The notes beneath the pieces were generated by a model. That model ran no database searches. It saw nothing but the letters and a program-made list of their open reading frames with translations, and was not told where the DNA came from. From positions 186,001-250,000 of the forward strand of contig MERU01000004.1 of NCBI GenBank assembly GCA_001770725.1: DNA of 64,000 nucleotides, written 5' to 3'. Positions 44,979 through 53,831 of this stretch are shown here, one piece after another. Within the stretch, counting starts at the first letter, position 1; every line of letters begins with the position of its first letter. Origin of the DNA: Burkholderiales bacterium RIFCSPHIGHO2_01_FULL_63_240. GTDB lineage: Bacteria; Pseudomonadota; Gammaproteobacteria; Burkholderiales; Burkholderiaceae_C. A program made the position numbers and the translations under genes.

Positions 44979-45833
44979 CTAATTTGACAGCATCTCGTCA
45001 ATATTAAAACGTCTTGAAAACTCATCCGTCATTCTTGAAATAATGTACTTGTCATAGACCCTTGCCAATTGCGCATCATTGCCACCCAAACGGATGTTCT
45101 TTTTGAACAAGGCCGTACGTCTGGACCCAGGTATATCTGGTCTGCGTGAGGGAGCATTGAAAACTTGCCTGACCCGAAATCCGGAGCGCACAGCACACGC
45201 GTTAACCCAAATATCATCCGCATCAGGACACGTCGCCCGGTAACCGAGTCCGACTCGTTTGAGCAGAAGCAGAAAATCAGGTGGGTAAAGTACACCACCC
45301 ACTCCAGTGGAGAAATTTAGATGGGAGGGGACACTGCTATTGCAAAGCGGCCATGCGATGTAGGGCATCAATGCATCGCCATTCGTTAAGACAGACCGAG
45401 CGCGCAAACAATGAATAACGGCCTTATCGCTCAACCAGGCATCAAAAAGATGCTTGAAAGCAAGATGTTCGTAAAAAACATCGTCGTCAATGGTGATCAA
45501 AGGTCGAACGAAAGAGGCATTCATCTGCAGATAAGGTTGCAGCTTTTTGTGAGGCCCATCGTTTTCGCAGGTTATCACCTCCAATCCACGATGACACAAA
45601 CGCGTCAACGATTTCGGCAATCGCCCCGGCCAATCTTCCCGAGACAAGAACAGAATGACTCTTCTGGGCTTAATTCCGCTGCACGCAGATTCGATCGCCA
45701 AATGAACCCTGTTGACACGATCTCCGTGTGAAGTGAGGGACACATCAAACGCTGAGCTCTCGTCCACCAATTTTTCTTTCGATAACCAGTTTTTCAATGC
45801 ATACCGAAGAAAAAGAAGATAGCTCTTCACCAC
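44979..45833 (-). CDS. Glycosyltransferase, out of place in the copper island
   Basis: The 284-residue protein has the pattern of small sugar transferases: VSLTSHGDRVNRVHLAIESA, KPRRVILFLSREDWPGRLPKS, KKLQPYLQMN, and a DDD metal site in ITIDDDVFYEHLAF. The C-terminal part has CPDADDIWVNACAV. No signal peptide or membrane helix was found. It resembles surface-polysaccharide transferases. Base composition is visibly more AT-rich than its neighbours, and it separates copK from the copper operon, so it was probably acquired separately. Confidence 0.75.
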   Translation of the reverse strand: MVKSYLLFLRYALKNWLSKEKLVDESSAFDVSLTSHGDRVNRVHLAIESACSGIKPRRVILFLSREDWPGRLPKSLTRLCHRGLEVITCENDGPHKKLQPYLQMNASFVRPLITIDDDVFYEHLAFKHLFDAWLSDKAVIHCLRARSVLTNGDALMPYIAWPLCNSSVPSHLNFSTGVGGVLYPPDFLLLLKRVGLGYRATCPDADDIWVNACAVRSGFRVRQVFNAPSRRPDIPGSRRTALFKKNIRLGGNDAQLARVYDKYIISRMTDEFSRRFNIDEMLSN

Positions 45834-46027
45834 AGCCCCAAAATAAAAAGCACTCCCAAATCAGGCCAAACACCATCTTCAGCAGAGTGGGCACTGAATT
45901 GGACTATGGGCGATCCTCTAACCAATCAACCGATCAGATAAATTGCCCAAGCAAAGCCTGATTGAATCGATCTCGGAAAAACACCACCGAGCAAAGACAG
46001 TCAACACCAACTCAACAAGCCTGGCGC

Positions 46028-46390
46028 CTAACGTGATTTAACACTTTCGTCAGGGCGCATTTTTATTTCCGTCACGATCATCTTCCCACCCTCGCTGAGG
46101 ACCATGAATTTCACCTGATCACCAGGCTTGAGATTGGACAAGATGCTCTTGTCTTTGGCGGTAAACACCATGGTCATGCCTGGCATGTCCAGGTGCTTGA
46201 TGTCACCATGCTTGATGGTGACTTTGCCGTTGGTCTGATCAATTTTCTTGATCTCGCCGTCGGTCATTGCGGGAGCCTGCGCGGACTCCATCTTCGAATG
46301 ATCCATATCTGCTTGCGCGAAAGAAGCAAGTGGAGAAGCGATACCGATGGCACAAGCCGATACGGCTAAAAACTTAGCAATGGCGTTCAT
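46028..46390 (-). CDS. cusF: CusF/CopF-like periplasmic Cu(I) metallochaperone
   Basis: The 120-residue protein has a signal peptide (AVSACAIGIASPLASFAQ) and the CusF barrel (GEIKKIDQTNGKVTIKHGDI, LDMPGMTMVFTAKD); Met ligands sit in MPGMTMVF, but the canonical Trp of the CusF motif (usually W-P-x-M-T-M) is not seen at the matching position. ATG 46390 is favoured over ATG 46402 because GAGG precedes it. It is last in the periplasmic copper operon. Confidence 0.88.
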   Translation of the reverse strand: MNAIAKFLAVSACAIGIASPLASFAQADMDHSKMESAQAPAMTDGEIKKIDQTNGKVTIKHGDIKHLDMPGMTMVFTAKDKSILSNLKPGDQVKFMVLSEGGKMIVTEIKMRPDESVKSR

Positions 46391-46398
46391 TGTTGACC

Positions 46399-46893
46399 TC
46401 ATGAGTAAGAGTTAAAAACCAGAACCGATCCGTCTTTGCGGATCAGCAGCACTTGGTATGGATCGCGGTGACCATCAAAGTCAGGCCCATCCATCCCAGG
46501 AGATCCGACAGGCATGCCAGGCACAGCCAAACCCAGGGCATGTGGCCTGTCTTTGAGCAACCGGCGGATATCGCGCGCAGGGACGTGCCCCTCGATCACA
46601 TAGCCGGACACCACAGCCGTGTGACAGGATGCCTGCCGCTCCGGCATCCCAAGGGCGGCACGCGCGGCCTTGTTGCCCTCATCCACCACGGTGACGACGA
46701 AGCCATTGTGCTCAAGGTGCGAGACCCACAGCTTGCAACAGCCGCAGTTGGGATCTTTCCACACCTTGATTGGTGTTCGCTCCGCAGTCTCTGAGGCCGC
46801 CCAAATCGTCGGCGTACATGCCAATGACAAGGCCGCCATCAGCACTTTGCGCCTAGAGCGCAATGGAGACACAGATTGGTCTCGCATGATCAT
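46399..46893 (-). CDS. DUF411 metal-binding protein (CopG-like)
   Basis: The 164-residue protein has a Tat-like or Sec leader (SRRKVLMAALSLACTPTIWA) and the DUF411 core: VWKDPNCGCCKLWVSHLEHN with the CxCC motif, ASCHTAVVSGYVIEGHVPA, and VPGMPVGSPGMD. DUF411/CopG proteins bind copper in the periplasm and are often linked with cupredoxins and multicopper oxidases. Its ATG at 46893 overlaps the cupredoxin stop (ATGA), and the stop at 46399 lies 8 nt before the cusF ATG. Confidence 0.85.
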   Translation of the reverse strand: MIMRDQSVSPLRSRRKVLMAALSLACTPTIWAASETAERTPIKVWKDPNCGCCKLWVSHLEHNGFVVTVVDEGNKAARAALGMPERQASCHTAVVSGYVIEGHVPARDIRRLLKDRPHALGLAVPGMPVGSPGMDGPDFDGHRDPYQVLLIRKDGSVLVFNSYS

Positions 46894-47393
46894 TTCTTCG
46901 AAACCTGGACCTTGCCCTTCATGCCCGCCTCGTAGTGACCAGGAACCAAGCACGCGAAATTCACTGTCCCGGCTTTAGTGAACTGCCAGACGATTTCACC
47001 TTGCTGCCCAGGCGCAATGGTCACCTTGTTGGGCTCGTCGTGCTCCATGTTCGGGAACTTCTTCATCACCTCCAAATGCTCCAAAAGTTCCTTTTCGGTC
47101 CCCAGGTTCATCTCGTGCTTGATCTGGCCTGCGTTTCTGACGACGAAGCGCACTGTTTCGCCCTGCTTGACTTGAATCGATGCAGGTTCAAATCGCATCT
47201 TGTCGCTCATCGAAACCTTGATCGTTCTGGTGACTTTCGATGCCCGACCAGGCTTGCCGATGGCGGTTTCTTCAGCGGCCTGGGTTCCTGCACCATGGTC
47301 ATGCGCATGGTCTCCCCCAGCAAATGCGGAAGCGGACAGCGTCAAGCAAGTTGCAGCAATGAAGTGGGTGGCGAATCGACGTTTGTTCATCAT
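46890..47393 (-). CDS. Periplasmic cupredoxin
   Basis: The 167-residue protein has a signal peptide (ATCLTLSASAFAGGD), a His-rich N-terminus (DHAHDHG) and a cupredoxin fold with Cu ligands visible as NAGQIKHEMNLG (His), FACLVPGHYEAGMKG (Cys, His and Met). This C-x4-H-x4-M order is that of small blue copper proteins associated with Cu resistance. It lies 27 nt after the multicopper oxidase gene and overlaps the DUF411 gene. Confidence 0.9.
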   Translation of the reverse strand: MMNKRRFATHFIAATCLTLSASAFAGGDHAHDHGAGTQAAEETAIGKPGRASKVTRTIKVSMSDKMRFEPASIQVKQGETVRFVVRNAGQIKHEMNLGTEKELLEHLEVMKKFPNMEHDEPNKVTIAPGQQGEIVWQFTKAGTVNFACLVPGHYEAGMKGKVQVSKK

Positions 47394-47420
47394 GAAAAAT
47401 CCGTATCAAGAGGTTGAGAA

Positions 47421-48833
47421 TCAGTGATCGCTGTGAGACGTCGGCTTGCGGGCTCGCACCTCGACAGCCTTGTCAGGCTTCTTGGCCCGGGGCATAGATT
47501 GCCCACCTTCAGACTTGAATCTGGCAGGCTCACTCAAGGGGCCGGTATATTCATGTGCCACGGTGCCTGCAGGATGCTTGAACCAACCAGGGTCCTTGTA
47601 ATCGCCATGCTTTTGGTTCTTGCGAACCTTGAGCACACTGAACATGCCGCCCATCTCGACCGAGCCAAAAGGCCCTTCGCCAGTCATCATGGGTACCGTG
47701 TTGTCAGGTATCGGCATTTCCATCTCGGTCATGTCGGCCATCCCACGCTCGCCCATGACCATGTACTCAGGCAAAAGGCCCTTGATCTTTTTGGCAACGC
47801 CACGGTGATCCACACCAATCAGATTTGGAACGTCATGCCCCATGGCGTTCATGGTGTGATGGCTCTTGTGGCAGTGAAAAGCCCAGTCCCCCTCCTCATC
47901 GGCCAAAAACTCGATCTGCCGCATTTGCCCAACGGCAACGTCGGTGGTCACCTCGTACCAGCGAGTGCTCTTCGGCGTCGGGCCACCATCGGTGCCTGTC
48001 ACCAAGAATTCATGTCCATGCAAATGGATGGGGTGGTTCGTCATCGTGAGATTGCCAACCCGGATGCGCACTTTGTCGTTAAGTCGAACGTTGAGCGAGT
48101 CGACCCCGGGAAAGATGCGGCTGTTCCACGCCCACAGATTGAAGTCAAGCATGGTCATCGTCTTGGGGGTGTAACTGCCCGGATCGATGTCAAAAGCATT
48201 GAGCAAGAAGCAGAAGTCTCTGTTGACCTCATCGATCAACGGGTGCTTGTTCTTCGGGTGCGTGACCCAAAACCCCATCATGCCCATGGCCATCTGTGTC
48301 ATTTCGTCGGCATGGGGGTGATACATGAACGTTCCTGGACGACGTGCCACGAACTCGTAAACGTAGGTCTTCCCCACAGGAATGGCGGGCTGATTCAAAC
48401 CGGCCACACCGTCCATGCCGTTGGGCAGCCGCTGTCCATGCCAATGGATGCTCGTGTGCTCAGGCAACCGATTGGTGACATAAAGCCGAACACGGTCGCC
48501 TTCAACCACCTCGATGGTGGGCCCAGGGCTTTGCCCGTTGTACCCCCACAGGTGCGCCTTGAAGCCTGGCGCCATCTCCCTCACCACGGGCTCGGCAACC
48601 AAATGGAACTCCTTGACGCCTTGGTTCATCCGCCAAGGCAAAGTCCAGCCATTCAAGGTCACCACAGGGTTGTAAGCACGCCCTGTTTCAGGAACGAGAG
48701 GAGCCATGGTGTCCGAACTGGTCTGAATCACCGGCTCAGGCAACGCGGCCATCGCCACGCGACTGACGGCACTGGCTGCCACGGCGCCACCAGCAATGCC
48801 AGCCATCCTGAAAAAATCTCTTCTTGACGACAT
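47421..48833 (-). CDS. Periplasmic multicopper oxidase (Cu(I) oxidase type)
   Basis: The 470-residue protein has a Tat signal (SSRRDFFRMAGIAGGAVAAS) and all four copper motifs: SIHWHGQRLP, TFMYHPHADEM, HPIHLHGHEF and HCHKSHHTMNAM. It is shorter than the ~600-residue CopA/PcoA and lacks their Met-rich insert, so it belongs to the smaller copper oxidase group. It should oxidise Cu(I) to less toxic Cu(II) in the periplasm. ATG 48833 has AAAGGA upstream and lies 14 nt after the TolC-like gene. Confidence 0.9.
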   Translation of the reverse strand: MSSRRDFFRMAGIAGGAVAASAVSRVAMAALPEPVIQTSSDTMAPLVPETGRAYNPVVTLNGWTLPWRMNQGVKEFHLVAEPVVREMAPGFKAHLWGYNGQSPGPTIEVVEGDRVRLYVTNRLPEHTSIHWHGQRLPNGMDGVAGLNQPAIPVGKTYVYEFVARRPGTFMYHPHADEMTQMAMGMMGFWVTHPKNKHPLIDEVNRDFCFLLNAFDIDPGSYTPKTMTMLDFNLWAWNSRIFPGVDSLNVRLNDKVRIRVGNLTMTNHPIHLHGHEFLVTGTDGGPTPKSTRWYEVTTDVAVGQMRQIEFLADEEGDWAFHCHKSHHTMNAMGHDVPNLIGVDHRGVAKKIKGLLPEYMVMGERGMADMTEMEMPIPDNTVPMMTGEGPFGSVEMGGMFSVLKVRKNQKHGDYKDPGWFKHPAGTVAHEYTGPLSEPARFKSEGGQSMPRAKKPDKAVEVRARKPTSHSDH

Positions 48834-48847
48834 CTTTGTTCCTTTGA

Positions 48848-50278
48848 TCAATGACCGCCACCGGCGCTGGGAGCTGCGCCGCCGACGGACAAGGTGGTAC
48901 TGGTGGGGCGCCCGATCAGCGATGCCTGCATCGCGGCGTCGGCCAACCAGAACTGTTGTTCAGCATCGATGGCGGCAATCACAGTTTCCACTTGATCCCG
49001 GTAGTCGGCCAGCAACTCGAATACACCGATGAGCATGCCGTTGTAGCGAAGCTGGTTCTCATCCGAGATGACCTTGCGCAAAGGCAGAACCTCGTCTCTG
49101 TAATGCCTGGCGACGTCATGAGCAGCTCGATAAGCCGAATAGCTCTCTCGCAGGTTGGAGCCTGCTGAGCGTATGACGGCCTCAAGCTGATTGGCCGCAG
49201 CCAAAGTACGCGCATTGAAGGCGTCGCGCTGCATACCGCCCCAGTCAAAAATTGGCAGTCGCAAGGCCAACTCATAACCTCTGGCAGTGGAACTTGTTCC
49301 CGCTGCGTTATCAAATTTGGTGTTCCTGCGGGCGGTCAACTCGATGTCGGTAAACGAGTTCACCAGTTCAAGACCCTGAGCCTTGGCATACGCATCGAAA
49401 TTGCTCTGGGCCAAGCGAATATCCAGTCGAGATTGAGACGCCTGCGCACTGAATGCCTTCGGATTCACCGGTTCCTTGGGTAAGTCGGGGAGACGATCTG
49501 GAAGCCTCAGTTGATCGACTTGGGCATCGTTCAAACCAAGCAGACGTACCAACTCCTCTCTGGCCGCCGTGTTCAGATGGCTTACAGAGGCCAACCGGGT
49601 TGCTGCGTCGGCATAAAAGGCCTGTTGCCTGGCGCGCGAAACTCGGTTGAAGTTGCCGACCGCTTGCATACGCTGCGCCAGTTCTGCGCTTGCTTGGGAT
49701 GCCTCATAGACCTGTTCGGCATACTTGAGCGTCTGTTGAGCGGCCACAGCACGGACCCAAGCCTGGCGGACCAAGGTCACTTGGTCCACAACGTCTGCAG
49801 CCAGCTTTACCTGTGCTTGTTCGATTCGTCGGCTGGCAGCACTCTGTCGCCAAGGTAGAGAGATGAGATCAAGCAAGCCAAAGGACAAAGCGCGCCCCAA
49901 CTCCAGCTCATCGCCAGCGCGCAAGCGCTCAAAACTGAACACCGGATTGGCGATACGGCCTGACTGAGCCGTCTGAGCTGCTTCAGCCCAACTCTGCGCC
50001 AGAAGGGCTTGCATGGAAGGGCTATTGACCAACGCCAGCTCCACTGCTTGCGACTGGCTCAAAGGCTTTTCCAACAAAGAGTGGGCTCGTCCGCGGAGTT
50101 TTGTCTTTTCAGAATCGTTCGTCGCCAGCGACAGATTCCCCTGCGTGAAGCCCGGGGTTTCGTCGTTGATGCGCTTGACCGATTGACCAATGTCGATGCT
50201 CGCACAACCAGAGAGAACACCCAAACCGATCGCAGCGACACCCGCTCTCAGCGGTACTCGATTGAACAGCCTTTTCAT
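48848..50278 (-). CDS. TolC-family outer-membrane lipoprotein
   Basis: The 476-residue protein has a lipoprotein signal (GLGVLSGCASI) and two OEP repeats (LSQSQAVELALVNSPSMQAL, SARG-type hairpins, ending VIAAIDAEQQFWLADAAM). In this copper operon it takes the place of CopB/PcoB or a separate efflux channel. It overlaps the upstream small gene by four bases (ATGA). Because it has no RND partner nearby, its pump is unknown; sharing with CusBA is possible. Confidence 0.85.
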   Translation of the reverse strand: MKRLFNRVPLRAGVAAIGLGVLSGCASIDIGQSVKRINDETPGFTQGNLSLATNDSEKTKLRGRAHSLLEKPLSQSQAVELALVNSPSMQALLAQSWAEAAQTAQSGRIANPVFSFERLRAGDELELGRALSFGLLDLISLPWRQSAASRRIEQAQVKLAADVVDQVTLVRQAWVRAVAAQQTLKYAEQVYEASQASAELAQRMQAVGNFNRVSRARQQAFYADAATRLASVSHLNTAAREELVRLLGLNDAQVDQLRLPDRLPDLPKEPVNPKAFSAQASQSRLDIRLAQSNFDAYAKAQGLELVNSFTDIELTARRNTKFDNAAGTSSTARGYELALRLPIFDWGGMQRDAFNARTLAAANQLEAVIRSAGSNLRESYSAYRAAHDVARHYRDEVLPLRKVISDENQLRYNGMLIGVFELLADYRDQVETVIAAIDAEQQFWLADAAMQASLIGRPTSTTLSVGGAAPSAGGGH

Positions 50279-50604
50279 CGACGGCTCTCCCCATGACCTG
50301 CGTGCGGATCATCGCGTTCAGACTCGCTGCTCGGTTTGATGTTGGGACCACCACGCGACTCTCGTGCGTAAGCTCGCCAACCACCAATGCGACCGACCAA
50401 GTCGTTGGACTCTTTCCAGGCCGCGAGAACCGGATCGGAAAAGCCCTGGTAGCTGCCAATAGGGGATCGGTAGGTCACCATGAATTCAGGTGGCGCGATT
50501 GGTTCAGCACTGGCAGGCTGCTGGGCTTGGGTCAGCCCCCCCATGGCTAACAGCACCAGACCCAGTGCGGGGCGAACAACATAGGACGATTGGGCCAATA
50601 GCAT
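50275..50604 (-). CDS. Hypothetical exported protein, first gene of the periplasmic copper operon
   Basis: The 109-residue product has a signal peptide (ALGLVLLAMGGLTQAQQ) and a conserved-looking segment (PPEFMVTYRSPIGSYQGFSD...DLVGRIGGWRAYARE). The C-terminus has HAGH. No function is known. It starts close to the CusR/CopR box at 50670-50703 and overlaps the TolC-like gene, so it leads the leftward copper operon. Confidence 0.7.
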   Translation of the reverse strand: MLLAQSSYVVRPALGLVLLAMGGLTQAQQPASAEPIAPPEFMVTYRSPIGSYQGFSDPVLAAWKESNDLVGRIGGWRAYARESRGGPNIKPSSESERDDPHAGHGESRR

Positions 50605-50669
50605 GTCTTCCTCTTGGCAAGCTGTGATTTCAAGCTGCCATTGTGCTCAGGTCAGCCTGTCGAGAACCT

Positions 50670-50703
50670 GTTTCGCAGATGACAGTTTTGTCATCTGCGA
50701 AAC
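50670..50703. promoter_or_regulatory. CusR/CopR box, perfect 15-bp inverted repeat
   Basis: GTTTCGCAGATGACA (50670-50684) and TGTCATCTGCGAAAC (50689-50703) are perfectly complementary around GTTT. The centre (ATGACA-N4-TGTCAT) matches the known CusR/CopR recognition core. It lies between the leftward copper operon (start 50604) and copR (start 50755), so one site may control both. Confidence 0.9.
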
Positions 50704-50754
50704 GCACGTCAGAATGGCGGCAAACTCAGGCGCTGGCAGGAACTGGAGATCACC

Positions 50755-51444
50755 GTGCGCATCTTGATCGTAGAAGACGAACCAAAGACCGGGGAGTACC
50801 TGCGCCAAGGGCTCAGCGAAGCAGGGTTTGTTGTCGATCTGGCGACCAACGGCCCCGACGGGATTCACCTCGCCAAACACGGTGCGCACGATCTGGTGAT
50901 CCTGGACGTCATGCTGCCAGGTCTCAACGGGTGGCAAGTGCTGAGCACCTTGCGTCAGCAAGGCCTGGAAATGCCTGTCTTATTTTTGACAGCCCGCGAT
51001 CAAGTCGAGGATCGTGTCAAAGGGCTGGAGTTGGGCGCCGATGATTACCTCATCAAACCGTTCTCGTTCGCGGAGTTGCTGGCGCGGGTTCGAATCATCC
51101 TGCGCAGGGGGCGGCAGCATGGTGACGGCCCAACGTTGTGCGTTGCTGATCTTGAGATGGATCTCTTGCGACGACGCGTGACCAGAGGTGGCGTGAGGAT
51201 CGACTTGACGGCCAAAGAGTTCGGTCTTCTGGAGCTACTGATGCGGCGACAAGGTGAGGTGCTGCCGCGTTCTCTCATCGCATCGCAAGTGTGGGACATG
51301 AACTTCGACAGCGATACCAACGTGATCGAGGTGGCCATTCGACGCCTGAGGGTCAAGATCGACGAAGGCCAAAACATGAAGTTGATTCAAACAGTACGAG
51401 GAATGGGGTACGTTCTCGAAGAGCCTGGAAGGTCTGCTCAGTGA
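50755..51444 (+). CDS. copR: Copper response regulator CopR/CusR
   Basis: The 229-residue OmpR-type regulator has the receiver domain with the phosphoacceptor Asp51 ([10 protein letters not shown]), the acidic pair in VEDEP, Lys in [12 protein letters not shown], and a C-terminal winged helix ([19 protein letters not shown]...IRTVRGMGY-like end). GTG 50755 is the start. It is coupled to the kinase gene by a GTGA overlap and lies next to its own box. Confidence 0.93.
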   Translation: MRILIVEDEPKTGEYLRQGLSEAGFVVDLATNGPDGIHLAKHGAHDLVILDVMLPGLNGWQVLSTLRQQGLEMPVLFLTARDQVEDRVKGLELGADDYLIKPFSFAELLARVRIILRRGRQHGDGPTLCVADLEMDLLRRRVTRGGVRIDLTAKEFGLLELLMRRQGEVLPRSLIASQVWDMNFDSDTNVIEVAIRRLRVKIDEGQNMKLIQTVRGMGYVLEEPGRSAQ

Positions 51445-52856
51445 AGATCGAACGACTGAAGGCGTTGTCACTGACCGCTCGCTTGACATTGTTCTTCACC
51501 TTGACGTCCGTGTGCATTGTGCTGGGCTTGGGCAGCCTGCTTATGTACGCTGCAGACCAGCATTTCATCGATTTGGACCGCTTCACCCTCAGTGACAAGC
51601 AACTCCTCATCAAGGACATCCTAACGAAGTCGCGCTCTCAAGATGACGCCCGCAAAAGATTGAGCGAGGCCTTGAATCACCACCACGGCATGTACATCTC
51701 TGCCAAAGGCATTGACGGATCAACACTCTACAGTTCAGATCGGTTTTCTCCACCTGGGCAAGTGGCTCCGGGGCTGAGCCAGCCTGACGAGCAGGTGATT
51801 CAAAGGTGGCAGAGTCAAGGGCGGGAATACCGGGCGCTTCGCATGCAGCAAAGCCCTGGATACGACCCCACCAACGCCCTTGACGTTGTTGTGGCCATTG
51901 ACACGAAACACCACGACGAATTCATCGCCCAACTCGGCCGAACCTTAGCGATTTACACGGTACTTGCGATGATCGCCAGCGGCATGTTCAGTTGGTTTGC
52001 TGCCCACCAGGGTCTTGCTCCGTTGAGGGCGATGAAATCGCGTGCTGCGACAGTTTCCGGGAGGCAACTTGACGAGCGGATGCCTGTCGGCTCAGTTCCC
52101 ATTGAGATGGCCGATCTGGCAAAGGAACTCAACAGCATGTTGGACAGGCTGCAAAGTGATTTTCAGCGTTTGTCAGATTTCTCCTCTGATCTGGCGCATG
52201 AACTGCGCACACCTATCAGCAACTTGATGACGCAAACACAGGTTGTCCTGTCATCGCAACGTGACACGGAGACCTATCGAGATACCCTGGCATCTAACGT
52301 CGAGGAGTTTCAGCGCTTGGCCAGAATGGTGTCAGACATGCTTTTTCTGGCCAAGACTGAACGCAGCTTTGCCATACCTCAAAAGGAGCATTTTCAAGCG
52401 TCATCAGAAATCCAGAAACTCGTAGAGTTTTACGATGCCGTCGCGGAAGAAAAATTTATCCGCATCAACGTTGTGGGCGATGACCTGATCACAGGTGACA
52501 GGCTGATGTTCAGGAGGGCCGTCAGCAATCTGCTGTCAAATGCCCTTCGCCACACACCGAGCAGCGGAGACGTTTGCATCTCCGTGCGAAAAGCAGAGCC
52601 CTATATCGAGGTGGCTGTTGCCAATTCGGGCGAAGACATCGACCCCAAGGTTTTACCAAGGTTGTTCGATCGATTCTTCCGTGCAGACCCCGCTCGGGCT
52701 CACCCATCCAGCGACGGCGCAGGGCTGGGACTGTCCATCACGCGCGCCATTGTCGAAGCCCACAGCGGAAAAGTCGCCGTCACCTCAGAGCACGGGCGCA
52801 CCTGCTTCACGCTGAGTTTCCCGGTGGGCGACAGGGCGAACCCGACCCACGCCTGA
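51441..52856 (+). CDS. copS: Copper sensor kinase CopS/CusS
   Basis: The 471-residue kinase has an N-terminal membrane helix ([20 protein letters not shown]), a periplasmic sensor loop, a second helix near residue 165-185, a HAMP region, the H-box ELRTPISNL preceded by His, and the ATPase boxes ([33 protein letters not shown]). GTG 51441 overlaps the copR stop. It should sense periplasmic copper and phosphorylate CopR. Confidence 0.93.
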   Translation: MKIERLKALSLTARLTLFFTLTSVCIVLGLGSLLMYAADQHFIDLDRFTLSDKQLLIKDILTKSRSQDDARKRLSEALNHHHGMYISAKGIDGSTLYSSDRFSPPGQVAPGLSQPDEQVIQRWQSQGREYRALRMQQSPGYDPTNALDVVVAIDTKHHDEFIAQLGRTLAIYTVLAMIASGMFSWFAAHQGLAPLRAMKSRAATVSGRQLDERMPVGSVPIEMADLAKELNSMLDRLQSDFQRLSDFSSDLAHELRTPISNLMTQTQVVLSSQRDTETYRDTLASNVEEFQRLARMVSDMLFLAKTERSFAIPQKEHFQASSEIQKLVEFYDAVAEEKFIRINVVGDDLITGDRLMFRRAVSNLLSNALRHTPSSGDVCISVRKAEPYIEVAVANSGEDIDPKVLPRLFDRFFRADPARAHPSSDGAGLGLSITRAIVEAHSGKVAVTSEHGRTCFTLSFPVGDRANPTHA

Positions 52857-52922
52857 CATGCTCATTCTGTTGTTGAATTGGCATCCAGGCACCCGGTGCC
52901 GCGCAATGCGCGCCCTCTGCCA

Positions 52923-52936
52923 TTGATCTAGATCAA
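52923..52936. promoter_or_regulatory. FNR/Anr-like box
   Basis: TTGATCTAGATCAA is a perfect 14-bp palindrome that fits TTGAT-N4-ATCAA, the FNR/Anr consensus. It lies 131 nt before ATG 53067. The resemblance is exact in sequence; function is inferred. Confidence 0.55.
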
Positions 52937-52970
52937 GCTGGCTGGCGTTAATGGCCTCAATGACACCAAG

Positions 52971-52986
52971 ATAACAAACCTGTAAT
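52971..52986. promoter_or_regulatory. Second CopR-like box upstream of the copF gene cluster
   Basis: ATAACA-AACC-TGTAAT has the same half-site spacing as the perfect box at 50670-50703, with one mismatch between arms. It lies 81 nt before ATG 53067. Confidence 0.45.
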
Positions 52987-53066
52987 CTCTGACTCACCTG
53001 CATGAAAGGTGCTGCCACTAAGCTGAACTCACCACAACCGTTCGCCTAGCGAATACTGGAGTCAGC

Positions 53067-53420
53067 ATGATCGTCAATCAACGCAACTTCTCTGCCGCAG
53101 CCCTGGTTTTTTTGGCACTGAACGGAATGGCCTTTGCACAATCAAAGGCAGAAGATCACTCGGCACATCACCCTGCGGCGTCGGCATCCGCGTCAGTTGT
53201 TGCCCCAAGCGCATCGACTTCGTCGGCCATGAGCGAGTCAATGGGCATGCACGCCCACATGGAAAAGCACCACGCCGAAATCCAGCGAATCATGAAGATC
53301 CGAGACTTCAAGAAGCGCCAGGAAGCCATGAATGAGCACATGAAAGCCATGAAGGAAAGCGGCTGTCCAATGATGAAGGACGGCATGGGCATGGGCCCGG
53401 CATCCGGTACGAAAAAGTGA
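53067..53420 (+). CDS. Exported Met/His-rich protein
   Basis: The 117-residue product has a signal peptide (AALVFLALNGMAFAQ), an HH-containing start (DHSAHHPA) and a Met/His-rich half (MSESMGMHAHMEKHHAEIQ, MKESGCPMMKDGMGMG). It is probably a periplasmic copper-binding protein. It is 35 nt ahead of the DUF2933 gene and shares its promoter region with the FNR-like and CopR-like boxes. Confidence 0.75.
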   Translation: MIVNQRNFSAAALVFLALNGMAFAQSKAEDHSAHHPAASASASVVAPSASTSSAMSESMGMHAHMEKHHAEIQRIMKIRDFKKRQEAMNEHMKAMKESGCPMMKDGMGMGPASGTKK

Positions 53421-53455
53421 TTTCCACGTAAACACTCGCAATACACGGAGCGCAA

Positions 53456-53731
53456 ATGACAAACGCACACACCCATCACCAAAGCAGCACTGGACGCCCA
53501 TCGTTTCTGAGGTCCCCGCTCGGCGTAGCGTTGATCATGGTCGGCGCCATTCTGGCGTTCTTCGTATTGCGAGAGCACTGGTCGCATGTCGTGGGTAAGC
53601 TGCCCTATCTGTTGCTATTGGCATGCCCACTGATGCACCTGTTCGGGCATGGACATGGCGGTCACGGAGGGCAAAAGCACGGGTCTGACACGCCACAGAA
53701 ATCGGCAGATTCTGGCAAGACAACCCGATGA
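53456..53731 (+). CDS. DUF2933 small membrane protein
   Basis: The 91-residue protein has a His-rich N-terminus (HTHHQS), two membrane helices (LGVALIMVGAILAFFVLREHW and LPYLLLLACPLMHLF) and a C-terminal HGHGGHGGQKHG. The LLACPLMHLFGHGHGGH stretch is typical of DUF2933. Members accompany copper ATPases; function is not known. Confidence 0.85.
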   Translation: MTNAHTHHQSSTGRPSFLRSPLGVALIMVGAILAFFVLREHWSHVVGKLPYLLLLACPLMHLFGHGHGGHGGQKHGSDTPQKSADSGKTTR

Positions 53732-53831
53732 AGTGCATACAACGTGAGTTTGGAGCGGCCTACGAGGCCCATGCTTTCATCACACCAAGGTTCCTGCCGC
53801 GCTTTTTCCAATCACCGCTGGAGAGTTGCCC

